Shown here piece by piece: positions 47,883-59,520 of a stretch of 64,000 nucleotides of DNA. Source of the stretch: Acanthopleura granulata. Its lineage: Eukaryota; Mollusca; Polyplacophora; Chitonida; Chitonidae. The stretch is from positions 1,490,341 to 1,554,340 of the forward strand of contig JABBOT010000014.1 of the NCBI GenBank assembly GCA_016165875.1, given 5' to 3'. Made by a program: the position numbers and the translations under genes. Numbering within the stretch: position 1 is the first letter of the stretch; each line of letters begins with the position of its first letter. The notes beneath the pieces are model-generated. The model was given only the letters and a program-made list of their open reading frames with translations. It was not told the DNA's origin and made no database searches.

Positions 47883-49300
47883 ATGAGTCCAATCGCTGTG
47901 ACCTTTTTCGTCCTTTTCGGAGGTGAGTTGGTTTTAGCGTAATAACTAACTCTTCTTTGACAGGGTGTAGTTTAATCCACTGAGCCTGTGATGTCATGCG
48001 TCGTAATACAAGATTTTTTCTTTATTTGTACTCAGCTGACAATAAACTCTTGCCCTCTGTGGCTTCAACATGCGATGTGTATAATATTCAATTTTCTTAT
48101 CAATATCACTAAATAAGTTAAACCAACATGCATAGATCACATTTAACAGACTACTGCATGGTTTCGTGTAGTTATTAAGCTATCGGTGACTATTGACTAC
48201 CTGTATTGCTAAACAAATAATAAAAGAGAAAAATGACGCGTCTTTTTTTGGTATTTTTCAGGTGTTTTGGCACAAGGTAAGATATATGTAAACTGTAATC
48301 TCTGTTATGTCACTAAGCGTATTCCTATGTTTCATCTTTAATATATCTGTATATTGATATATATCTCACCTGACAACGTGTAGCAAGGGAAGCAACTTCC
48401 TCATGGCTTAATAGTGCGCAAGGCCAAAAGGTCTGCCAGCAAAAGAGATTAATCATGGCCTTGAATACCTGGACGAAAATGATAGAAGAAATAAAACATG
48501 GTCCCAGTGATTCTAACGACAAATCGATTCATCCAGATTGTGGGCAGCCTATCACAGATAACCGCACTAAGACAGACTCATATTCATAAAATTTGGACAA
48601 TACGGTTGTGCCTTTATTTCTAGTTATGCTGCTCTATTTTATTTCAAGTTTTACACATTCTACACCAAAAGAAGAACAGACCAAGAGCCTGATCTTATTA
48701 AAGTTTAGAGACATTAATATGGCCTTGGGATTTGGCCTTGACGAACAGGCTAAGACACTTGCGCAGTGCCCATTTTGCAGGACGTCGGAAATCCAAAGCA
48801 CAAAACACACCTATTGAGACTGTGATTCGCTTAAGTCTTGAGCTGAGGTTCATCACAAAGATATCTGGGAAGCCAAAAACTATTCATTTAGAAACTTGTA
48901 ATACAACGTTATGCACACGGCTGCATAACCTTTTGCGAGGCAATAACACTAGAACAACCCTTAAAGACCACACAAAAATAAAGTTATGGTGAGTGAAGAA
49001 AAAAAACACGAGAAACTGTACCTGAAAACCCCAATTCACTGCATTTTTCAATTTTTCCCCCCAATCAAATTAAAGGCAGTTAAATATTATGGTTGTATGG
49101 TGAGTTTTCTGGACGATAGTTATAATGGTCATTGGTGAACCACATCATCAATATGGTCCAATGAAAATATTTGACTGCATTTGACGTAGTGAAAACAAAT
49201 CTAAAAAATTCAGTGAAGGCATCATTAAATGCAGTTTTTAAAGCTCTTTTCACTTGTGTGCATGGTCCTCCCCTTTAAACATATCACATTCATATATATC

Positions 49301-49341
<41 letters not shown>

Positions 49342-52300
49342 TATGTTTTACAGTGTAGAAATACGCTGCACATACCGTAATGTTTCAAAAAAAGTTGATA
49401 AGTTGTCCCGGCCTTGGACAAGGAACAGCAGTCAGCTGGGTCATTACGCTCCTCTGAAGAGTGTTGTAAAGGTGAACGGCTCGGGTTGATACATTTTGCA
49501 CGCAAATTTGGCAAAGTGTATCCTACAGGTATCTGAAATAGGAAGTGATTTTTTCCCAAAACTAATAAACTGAGTTTCCTGAAACTTGATATCCTCAACA
49601 CCCTTATCTCCCTTTGGTGTGCCTGTAGTGTATGACGTCACAGTGGCGATATGTCATTTTATGCAGCAATCAACTGTGCCAATCACACACCGAATTACGA
49701 TGGTATTAGTGTTCAAGCCTTCCCATTCGACCTCTCAATGTGACGATGTTGGACAATTGCCATGCGACGTGACCATTTCGAGCCGAATAAGCACTCAAAA
49801 TTATGCTCTAGCCATTTTGCGGAGACGCGTTCAGGCCAGCCTTACAGACTAGTAAACAATGCGCCTAAAATCCGGAAATGCATATTTTACACACTTGTGC
49901 CATTTATGGGCTGACAAGCAATTTGCGATTTTCTTCTCGGAAGTTTTGTTATTAAGTACATTTTTATTTATATTTAAGTTAACAATGTTACTCACATGCT
50001 TTTATTTAGCTTGCATCCTTTGTAGTATATCACAGGTATATCATCCAGTTAAGTAAAGTGAAAAGGAGAATCTAAACAGTTCACCTTTATATCATCTGTG
50101 CCCCGGGTGCAGGGGATGTAGTCAGAGAAAAAATCATATAACCGACAAGGAATCACCCCACCTCTTCGGGTGAAAACGGATTCTCCTGAGTTGCAATGTA
50201 CTGAACTAAAGCTTACTGCTACAACTGTTTTTCCCAGTATACCTTCTTAATTATTGCTGTCCATTTCAGCATGCCCGCCTGAGAAGCCTTTTACGGCGTG
50301 TCCTTATCACCCATGTATAGCTAAAGCATGTGTCACAGGAACGCGATGTGTGTAAGTATGCGTATCAATTTGGTTTGTCAGTGTTATATCTGATTTCTGA
50401 TTATATCTGATCTGTCGCCCCCTATTGGGTTGGTGTGCACTATTTCATTTCAGATCTGTTGCAATCTGCGGATGGTCGTGGGTTTGCCCCGAACTCGGCC
50501 CGGATTCCTCCCACTATAATGCTGACCACCGTCGTATAAGTGACATATTCTTGAGTACGGCTGTGAACACCAATCAAATAAATAAATAAAGTTCTGACCT
50601 GTTTTCTTGAAAACGTGAGGTCATTGGTTCGAATCCCTCTCTGGCTGGAGGCACGGTTTTAGGTGACAAAACGTGTGAGATACCGGCCAGGTGTTTAACC
50701 TAACCTCTGTTGCTTACATGAATTATTATCATCTGGCAAAGCGAAGAAGAAAAGAAAAGAGAAACTTACACTTCTTGTAATTAGATGTGATTTATGGAGA
50801 AGATGTTCTCCGAGTACATTTCTCTCATGAAATGTCTCTCCACGATATGGCTGAAAAAGTGCCGATGTGGCGTATAAGCCTTAGTCATTCTTTCATTCAG
50901 TCACTACACAAAGTTACAGGCTACAAAGGAGCTGATGTTAACGTCAATGGGTAATCTCTTCCCCACAAAAAAGAACAAATGTAAAATAACTTTTCCATGT
51001 AGTACAGTGTAACTGATCATTTACAACTTCCAAAGCTGACAAGGTATTGTTTCGTTACAGAGCAGACCAATGTGGCGGGTGCTTTGCCAAATGTGTACCT
51101 CTGCAGGGTAAGTATAAAACATGGACCTGACAACTTTCTGAAAGGTACACAAGCCTATTATTTGGGTTAATTATGTACTAAGGTGCGTCTTTCTCATTTT
51201 AGATGTACAGTGATGTATTTGAACTAAAAGGGAATCAAACAACAGAATACTTTTGGCCTATTCTAAGCCTCAAAAACCAGAATATAGCTTTTCACCACCT
51301 ATTTTTTGTTTGAAACAATGTGTGAAATAAAAGATAAACGTTTACACGTGGCATCAGTGGGCTTTTAGCCGTGTTAGATATACCTTCAGTTGGTCTCTAT
51401 CCCGGCTTCTTATAATCAATAACCTTTCCGTAGGCCTCTGTGTTATGGCGCATCCCTCTTTGGTACCCATACCATTTTAATCAAATTGTCACAACCATAG
51501 CTTTACTGTACTTCATCCAAGAGTGCGATACCAAGTTTAATATATATCACAATTTTCTGTTTGCAAGGAAACCAATGTGTTGAGAAAGGGAAAATCTACA
51601 ATGCTGGGGACTCATTTACAGCAGCAGACGGCTGCAACACATGTAGATGTACGGAAACCGGAGCTGTGGCATGCACACTAAAGGCCTGTGTACCTCCGAA
51701 ACAGTGTACACACAACGGAAAAACCTACAATGCTGGAGACTCATTTACAGCATCGGACGGCTGCAACACATGTAGATGTACGGAAACCGGAGCTGTGGCA
51801 TGCACAAAAAAGGCCTGTGTACCTCCGAAACAGTGTACACACAACGGAAAAACCTACAATGCTGGGGACTCATTTACAGCATCGGACGGCTGCAACATAT
51901 GTAAATGTACGGAAACTGGAGCTGTGGTCTGCACACTGAAGGCCTGTGTACCTCCGAAAAAGTGTACACACAACGGAAAAACCTACAATGCTGGGGACTC
52001 ATTTACAGCATCGGACGGCTGCAACACATGTAGATGTACGGAAACCGGAGCTGTGGTCTGCACACTGAAGGCCTGTGTACCTCCGAAACAGTGTACAGAG
52101 AACGGAAAAACCTACAATGCTGGGGATTCATTTACAGCATCGGACGGCTGCAACACATGTAGATGTACGGAAACCGGAGCTGTGGTCTGCACAATGAAGG
52201 CCTGTGTACCTCCGAAACAGTGTACAGCCAACGGAAAAACCTACAATGCTGGGGACTCATTTACAGCATCGGACGGCTGCAACACATGTAGATGTACGGA

Positions 52301-54496
52301 AACCGGAGCTGTGGCCTGCACACTGAAGGCCTGTGTACCTCCGAAACAGTGTACCGACAACGGAAAAACGTACAATGCTGGGGACTCATTTACAGCATCG
52401 GACGGCTGCAACACATGCAGATGTACGGAAACCGGAGCTGTGGCCTGCACAAAAAAGGCCTGTGTACCTCCGAAACAGTGTACAGCCAACGGAAAAACGT
52501 ACAATGCTGGGGACTCATTTACAGCATCGGACGGCTGCAACACATGTAGATGTACGGAAACCGGAGCTGTCACTTGTACATTAAAACTATGTTTGCAGCG
52601 GAAGCAATGTACTGACAACGGAAAAAAATATTATGCAGGTGACACATTTACACCATCGGATGGCTGCAACACATGTAGATGTACTGAAACTGGACGCGTG
52701 GCCTGTACACGGAAAGCTTGTTGGCAATTGAAGCAGTGTACTGAAAACGGGAAAACCTATAATGCTGGGGACTCATTTACAGCATCGGACGGCTGCAACA
52801 CATGTACCTGTACCTCGAAAGGAGTTCTGGCTTGCACTTTAAAGGCATGTTTGCAAAGGCAACAGTGTACCGAGAAGGGAAAAACCTACAATGCTGGGGA
52901 CTCATTTACAGCATCGGACGGCTGCAACACATGTAGATGTACGGAAACCGGAGCTGTGGCCTGCACACTGAAGGCCTGTGTACCTCCGAAACAGTGTATC
53001 GACAACGGAAAAACCTACAATGCTGGGGACTCATTTACAGCATCGGACGGCTGCAACACATGTAGATGTACGGAAACCGGAGCTGTGGCCTGCACACTGA
53101 AGGCCTGTGTACCTCCGAAACAGTGTACCGACAACGGACAAACCTACAATGCTGGGGACTCATTTACAGCATCGGACGGCTGCAACACATGTAGATGTAC
53201 GGAAACCGGAGCTGTGGCACTGCACACTGTACAATGCCGGTGCAAGCATCGGATGGCTGCAACACATGTAGATGTACGGAAAGCGGAGCTGTGGTGTGCA
53301 CACAAAAGGCCTGTGTAAATCCGAAACAGTGTACCGAGAACGGAAAAACCTACAATGCTGGGGACTCATTTACAGCATCGGACGGCTGCAACACATGTAG
53401 ATGTACGGAAACCGGAGCTGTGGCCTGCACACTGAAGGCCTGTGTACCTCCGAAACAGTGTACCGAGAACGGAAAAACGTACAATGCCGGTGACACATTC
53501 CAAGCATCGGATGGCTGCAACACATGTAGATGTACGGAAACCGGAGCTGTGGCCTGCACACAAAAGGCCTGTGTACCTCCGAAACAGTGTACACACAACG
53601 GACAAACGTACAATGCTGGGGACTCATTTACAGCATCGGACGGCTGCAACACATGTAGATGTACGGAAACCGGAGCTGTGGCCTGCACACTGAAGGCCTG
53701 TGTACCTCGGAAACATTGTACACACAACGGAAAAACCTACAATGCTGGGGACTCATTTACAGCATCGGACGGCTGCAACACATGTAGATGTACGGAAACC
53801 GGAGCTGTGGCCTGCACAAAAAAGGCCTGTGTACCTCCGAAACAGTGTACCGAGAACGGAAAAACCTACAATGCTGGGGATTCATTTACAGCATCGGACG
53901 GCTGCAACACATGTAGATGTACGGAAACCGGAGCTGTGGCCTGCACACTGAAGGCCTGTGTACCTCCGAAACAGTGTACAGACAACGGAAAAACCTACAA
54001 TGCTGGGGACTCATTTACAGCATCGGACGGTTGCAACACATGTAGATGTACGGAAACCGGAGCTGTGGCATGCACAAAAAAGGCCTGTGTACCTCCGAAA
54101 CAATGTACCGACAACGGAAAAACCTACAATGCTGGGGACTCATTTACAGCATCGGACGGCTGCAACACATGTAGATGTACGGAAACCGGAGCTGTGGCCT
54201 GCACACTGAAGGCCTGTGTACCTCCGAAACAGTGTACCGACAACGGAAAAACCTACAATGCTGAGGACTCATTTACAGCATCGGACGGCTGCAACACATG
54301 TAGATGTACGGAAACCGGAGCTGTGGCCTGCACACAAAAGGTCTGTGTACCTCCGAAACAGTGTACCGAGAAGGGAAAAACCTACAATGCCGGTGACACA
54401 TTCCAAGCCTCGGATGGCTGCAACACATGTAGATGTACGGAGACTGGAGTTCTGGCCTGCACACAAATGGCGTGTACATTGTATGGATTTCGTTAA
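47883..54496 (+). CDS. Secreted pacifastin-like repeat protein, gene 3 (about 23 domains)
   Basis: The exons are 47883-47922, 48262-48276, 50270-50351, 51061-51107 and 51568-54496, with phases identical to genes 1 and 2. The signal peptide is unchanged. The cysteine module reads CPPEKPFTACPYHPCIAKAC before the CGGC part. Domains 1-12 are in frame. Domains 13 and 14 meet at a damaged junction (53212-53250) that loses 52 nt net and shifts the frame. Domains 15-23 are then intact, ending in TLYGFR. The presumed P1 residues are Leu 12 times, Lys 4, Gln 4, Met 1 and Arg 1. Domains 8-10 are the most divergent, with linkers CLQRK, CWQLK and CLQRQ replacing the usual CVPPK. Domain 9 has CTRKAC, the canonical trypsin-type pacifastin P1-P1'. 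The same functional inference and doubts as for gene 1 apply. Confidence 0.75.
49305..49340. repeat. (GT)n microsatellite in intron 2 of gene 3
   Basis: About 18 GT dinucleotides; unit 2 has an interrupted shorter version near 28965-28982. Confidence 0.95.
50452..50592 (+). mobile_element. SINE family 1 3' fragment in intron 3 of gene 3
   Basis: Orthologous to 12655-12800 and 30355-30500. Confidence 0.7.
51568..54496 (+). repeat. Coding array of about 23 domain repeats of 129 nt
   Basis: Repeats start at 51573 and recur exactly every 129 nt to 53121, then from 53327 to 54359. Between 53121 and 53327 two repeats occupy 206 nt where 258 are expected. Confidence 0.95.
53212..53250 (+). other. 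Frame-shifting repeat junction in gene 3
   Basis: ctgtggcactgcacactgta joins the end of one domain directly to the middle of the next (caatgccggtgcaagcatcg). There is one extra base and two deleted blocks. Sequence after the junction is of gene 2 type. Confidence 0.85.
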
Positions 54497-55235
54497 AGGA
54501 TACATCCCATTTCTCTGTTCTTGTCGTGTCCTTTTTTATTTAATAGGAAGAAAACGAAACACTAAGCGATTGAAATCATAATGAACCTGAACTCAGCGGA
54601 ACAAAAGAAAACTCTTAAGAAAACGAATCAGAAAAACAGGACAGAATGAAATGGAGCGAAAGAAAGAAAACAAAGCGGATACGAGATATGTTCGTGTCCG
54701 GAAGACGATTTATAAGTAGACCTTAAACATCTGATCCTTCTGCTCGGTAGGCCTCAGTCTTACATTGTCTGGCGTCCACAGGCCTCTGGCTTAAACTATC
54801 TGGCATCCACAGGCCTCTGGCTTCAACCATCTGACGTCTACCCCACCATAACATGCCCACCAGGGACATGGACCTTGGCATACTGTGGCCTTCAATGTGG
54901 ACATAAACAGTATCTTTTCGAGTTTTTATAAAACACAGGTCTTAGAAATTGCATTTCATCTGAGAGGAATTGTCTCTGCACATCATTCTAAAATACTTTG
55001 TAACTCCAAAAAATCAATAGTCCATGCTGTCGTAATAGCACAGCAATATATCTTTTCACGTTTGCCGCTATCATATATGACAACGATATAGAAAGCGTCC
55101 TGATATTTTATTGAAATGGGTGTTAGTGTGGAAAAGAACAGAAGTGTGATACTTGACAGCACTGAATCTTTTTTAGTCAAAGGGACATTTATTGTGTGCA
55201 TTTCTAAATCACAGCGCGTTTGTCTTGATAAATGG

Positions 55236-55241
55236 AATAAA
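55236..55241 (+). other. Candidate polyadenylation signal, gene 3
   Basis: AATAAA about 740 nt after the stop, matching those of the other two units. Confidence 0.35.
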
Positions 55242-55302
55242 ATGTACAATAGAAATGTGTATTGTCAGCCTTGGTTTTCTTGTCGCGAATGTTTGTAGTT
55301 AA

Positions 55303-55535
55303 ACATTTATTTATCTGATTGGTGTTTGAGGTAGACTAGAATTATAGTGGGAGTAAACTGGGCAGAGCCAGGGGAATCCCACGGCCATCCGCAGGTTGCT
55401 GACTGACCTTCCCACGTACAGCCGGAGAGGAGACAAACCTGAGCTGGATTTGAACTCACAGCAAAGGCACTGGTGAGAGGTACCTGGGTCACTACGCCGC
55501 GCTGGCCCGTTAAACCCTGAGCCACGGAGGCCGCT
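55303..55535 (-). mobile_element. SINE family 1, reverse orientation (unit 3)
   Basis: Orthologous to 15164-15395. Confidence 0.8.
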
Positions 55536-55549
55536 GTGCGACTGTTTGT

Positions 55550-55700
55550 GGTTTATTTATTTAGTTGATTGATGTTTTACGCGGTACTGAAGAATATTTC
55601 ACTTCAACGACGGTGGCCAGCATTATGGTGGGATTAAACCGGACAGAGCACGGGGGAAACCCACGACCATCCGCAGATTGCTGGCAGACCTTCCCGCGAA
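55550..55700 (-). mobile_element. SINE family 1 fragment (unit 3)
   Basis: Orthologous to 15412-15560. Confidence 0.75.
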
Positions 55701-56083
55701 TGTTTGTTGGCAATTTGAGTGTTTAGTATGGAGAGCGGCAGGCGTTACCCGCTAGGCCCAACTTTTACGGCCAGAGGCAATTTGGCACATATATTGCTCA
55801 ATGTATATCTCCTACACACCTCATTCCACATTGTTTACAACCACTGATCTCCTCTCAAAGTTCTTTGCTTAATAAAAAGACAGAAAAAAATTATATATAC
55901 AGGGTAAATTGTACGAATAATAGTATGTTCGCCAAGGAACTATAGGTTTCAGTAAAAATTAATTTTTCACATACGATAATTTTCTCTAAACAATAATTCA
56001 TCATCAAGACATCAACGTGTGTTGTAAGATGATTGGTTTAGTTGTAAAAATACACAGTGTTCTTAGAAACGTCCTGACAGAAA

Positions 56084-56145
56084 GTGCGTTCAGCTTTAAA
56101 CTTATAGTGTTGAGAAAGTGCGTTCAGCTTAAAACTTATAGTGTT
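56084..56145. repeat. 34-nt minisatellite, 2 copies (unit 3)
   Basis: The shortest allele of the locus at 15948-16350. Confidence 0.9.
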
Positions 56146-56439
56146 GCACATTTTCTGCAGTTCCAAAAAAATTGTTTATTACATCTATCTATGTGAAATT
56201 TGCAACTGTAATATGCTAAAAATAAGTACATGGATAATAACTGCACTTCTTCTTGCATCTATTCCCACCACATACAAATTCAAGTGCAAAATTGTTAACA
56301 ATTTTGCCCATTGGCATAAATGCCCCTTGGCATTTACCAATTATTACATTAGTATAATCAAGAGAATGCCACATCTTACATGGCATGAGGAACGACAGCA
56401 CATTGAACAGAGTTCATTCGAGTATGGAAACATACGTGA

Positions 56440-56620
56440 ATTCAAGTCTAGATTACAGTCGTTTCGTCCAGCTCAGGATGACTTCCTCTCCGGCCGTAAG
56501 TGAGAAGATCCACTGACTTGCGGATGGCCGTGGGTTTCCCCCGGGCTCTGCTCGGTTTCCTTCCACCATATTCTTGAGCTCTCCGTTACACACTAACCAA
56601 ACAAATAAACAAATAAATAA
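56440..56620 (+). mobile_element. SINE family 1, head deleted (unit 3)
   Basis: Body and tail of the copy seen at 16664-16955. The head and about 30 nt near ttccaccatattcttg are missing. Confidence 0.65.
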
Positions 56621-57361
56621 CTTGATATCAGCGAGTATAGCCAGTCGTAAGGAAGAAATGCCCAGGAGACAAGAAAAGCCATACAGAATATATTATTGGA
56701 TGGTTTACGTCATGTTATGAAATTTAAAGCTTTAACATCATGACCGAATCCATGTGTGATCTGGACAAGTGAACTGTATAGGAGATTAAAAAATTAACAT
56801 TAGTAAACTCTCAAGCTTTACAGAAAGTTGGTCTGGCAAATACGATGATTACAGGCTTTTGTATGCAGTGCCGACAGGTGCTGGAAAGTCACTGTGCTTC
56901 AATGCCCTCCAGCTGACTCGATCGGCTGAAAGTCACAACAACAACAGCACATCCACCAGTTGTTCAGATATGCTGACTGGCAAAAAGCACTTTTATACTA
57001 CTACAAGTCTGGCTCTGCAACATACAAGATAACCGCACTGCCACTGGGTTTCTGGCAATAGGTGTAAATGGGTAATTTAGTCCGGATTATGGCCTCCAAC
57101 CATATTTTTCTATATGGGACAATGTTAACGTTTAGTGCTGTGACGCAACCCTAGATATTCCGTGGTCATTAAGCATCTGTACCTATCTTGTTAAGCCTGT
57201 CAAAAAGCAATCGTATAAAACTTGACATATAGGCTGACCGTCAAAATCGGGAACTTCGTTTGCCAGAAGCTGTTATGGGTGAATCGAAACGGATGGCTTG
57301 CGGATGGCCGTTTCATGAATTGTAGTTTCGCTCCTGTTGGTATAAGGGTATAACTAATCTG

Positions 57362-57770
57362 AGGGGGGGCCCGGTGGCCAAAAAGGTTAGAGCGTCAGTG
57401 CAGTGTAATGACCCTGGAGCTTCTCACAAATGCGATCGCTGTGAGTTCAAGCCCCTGGCTTCCTCTCCGGTCGTACACTCGTAGGAGAAAAAGTTCAACA
57501 TAAAAACGTATAGGATTCTTTGGCGTGAGGCAATAGGGGAACCCTTTCTGGTTCGACATAGAGCCCTTTGGAAATGGGTTCATTAAAGAACCGTTTTGAG
57601 AGGGTTCTGTATCCAAACCCTTTATTCCTGGATGAGCAATATATGGTTCTTTCCATCATTTTTAAGGGCGTTTTTTAATGAACCCTGCGTTGATTTAAGT
57701 TCCATATATGGAGGTCTATAGAACCATCCTAGGTTCCTTATTCAACCCTTATGAACACTGTTTTCTTCGA
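57362..57770 (+). repeat. SINE head plus GAACC-rich repeat (unit 3)
   Basis: Orthologous to 17826-18245, with a short deletion near 57705. Confidence 0.5.
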
Positions 57771-58094
57771 AAGAGCTCATTTCGCTCTGGTAGATTTCTA
57801 AATCACGACCAAGATGAAAATAGCTTAGTACCAGTAACCAGTTCAAACCACGCGTTTGCAGATTTGTACACGCATACATTTCTAGAACAGAGTGTGAATC
57901 ACCAACCATAGAAATTCAGGTAGTGCAAATTATTCTTATCTCGGACAAAAGTATATTATCCAAAAGTATGCAACAGTCTACATGTCCAAAGAATAAACAA
58001 ATTTTCTGGTCATTTTAAACTCTCCAGCAAGTTGTACATTTCACCGATTACGAAATACATTTTCAAAATTATAATAAAACTTAATCGGAAATAC

Positions 58095-58228
58095 CAAATA
58101 GTACTGAGTATGACTATAATAACAAATAGTACTGAGTAGAACTGTAATACCAAACAGTATTGAGTATGACTATAATACCAAATTGTACTGAGTATGACTA
58201 TAATACCAAATAGTACTGAGTATGACTA
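58095..58228. repeat. 28-nt minisatellite, about 5 copies (unit 3)
   Basis: Same unit as 18851-18978. It directly follows the place where the mosaic SINE sits in units 1 and 2. Confidence 0.85.
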
Positions 58229-58633
58229 TTCATTCATTACATACCTGTAGATAATGAACTTCAAATCCATTTCTGCTATCATCATTAGCTTATGCATGAA
58301 GAAAAACAAAACATGCCATTTAAGAATAAGAATAATAACAAATAAACACACGTGTGATTGAAGACAGCTTCTATTAAAGTGCAAGAAGATATTTGCAACA
58401 TGACAAGAAGTCAGTCTACATAAGACACATTCCAAGCCTACATTCTTTAATATTAACTGCAAATTTAAACTCTTCCACATTTGATTTACTAAAATAAACA
58501 AGACTAGCAAAAATTATTACTTCTTAAACACAAAAACGAACTAGGTATAATGAAATAAAACAAACCTAATTAACCCTGAACTTAAACGCAACTTCTTGGC
58601 TCATGATCTGGTGTGGGTTTAAGTGGGACACGT

Positions 58634-58921
58634 TCATAGTAAGGAGTTATACACTCGTTTTACTGTAGTATTCAGGGGAATAGTCTTCATTTTTAGAAGA
58701 AAATGTTCCAAAAAGCAAACGGTTTTCTTCAGTCCTGAAGGATATTGTATCCCATACACGTAATAAGTTGAAAAGAGAGCTGCTAGAGCCATTGACACAT
58801 CAATGGATGTAACCTCAACCAACATCAAGGAGTTGTCCATTCTGATGTTCGTGCGATCCGGCCTCAGGGTGCTGGTTGTGGCTCCAGTCAAGACTGTAGT
58901 TGGTGTGGGAACCTTTGGGAC
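58634..58921 (-). CDS. Minus-strand terminal exon candidate (unit 3)
   Basis: An acceptor ttttttccag is followed by 96 codons including the stop, starting VPKVPTP and ending RVYNSLL. This copy is the only one with unique sequence upstream on the minus strand (59521-64000). It is therefore the best candidate for the original gene, possibly starting near the ATG-donor at 61901. No intermediate exon was identified. Confidence 0.4.
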   Translation of the reverse strand, partial: VPKVPTPTTVLTGATTSTLRPDRTNIRMDNSLMLVEVTSIDVSMALAALFSTYYVYGIQYPSGLKKTVCFLEHFLLKMKTIPLNTTVKRVYNSLL

Positions 58922-59520
58922 CTGGAAAAAATGAATGGACTATATGTCTTAAACCTTATCCTACATGTATGTGTGAAGTTGGATATATTTTTTGAGGCTG
59001 GTCAACTTAGTCGAAGTACCGTCATACATTTTGCACACTATAAAATCCTTCATACAATTAGGTAATACTGTTCAACATCTTAAGACAAACTCCCAGACTG
59101 TATAATAAAAAAAAAACAAAAACAAAAAAAAACAGCCAGCATTAAACAACAGACCCGGTGAATAAAACATGCTCACAGTAAACTATTTACTGAGCTTTGA
59201 ATGTCTGGAACAACCTGCTGACGAGTAGACATTTAAAGTTCGATATGTACAGAAAAACTTCAGCAGTCCATTAAGCAACAACTTGAGCTGATTTTGTCCA
59301 CAGCAAAAAGAGCTGAAGCGGAAAAGTGATGGCAGCAGCAATATGGCTGCGTTCAGTGTTAACCTATAAGAAGATAAACAGACATCAATTAGTAATATGC
59401 CTGCATTAAGTGTTGAATCTATCAAGACATAAACAAGCATCAATAAGCAATGTCACATAAATATGCCTTATTTCTTCTAATTATTGGGACATATTAGTCA
59501 TACTGAAATAAAAATATTAC

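Larger units (their letters stand above)
44046..59520 (+). repeat. Segmental duplication, unit 3
   Basis: Similarity starts at gggtataaca (matching 5728 in unit 1), so about 460 nt of the left end is lost. It ends near cattagtcatactgaaa-like sequence (59500-59520), about 140 nt short of the right end of units 1 and 2. It is otherwise collinear, with no Penelope-like insertion and no 1/2 mosaic SINE. Confidence 0.9.
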
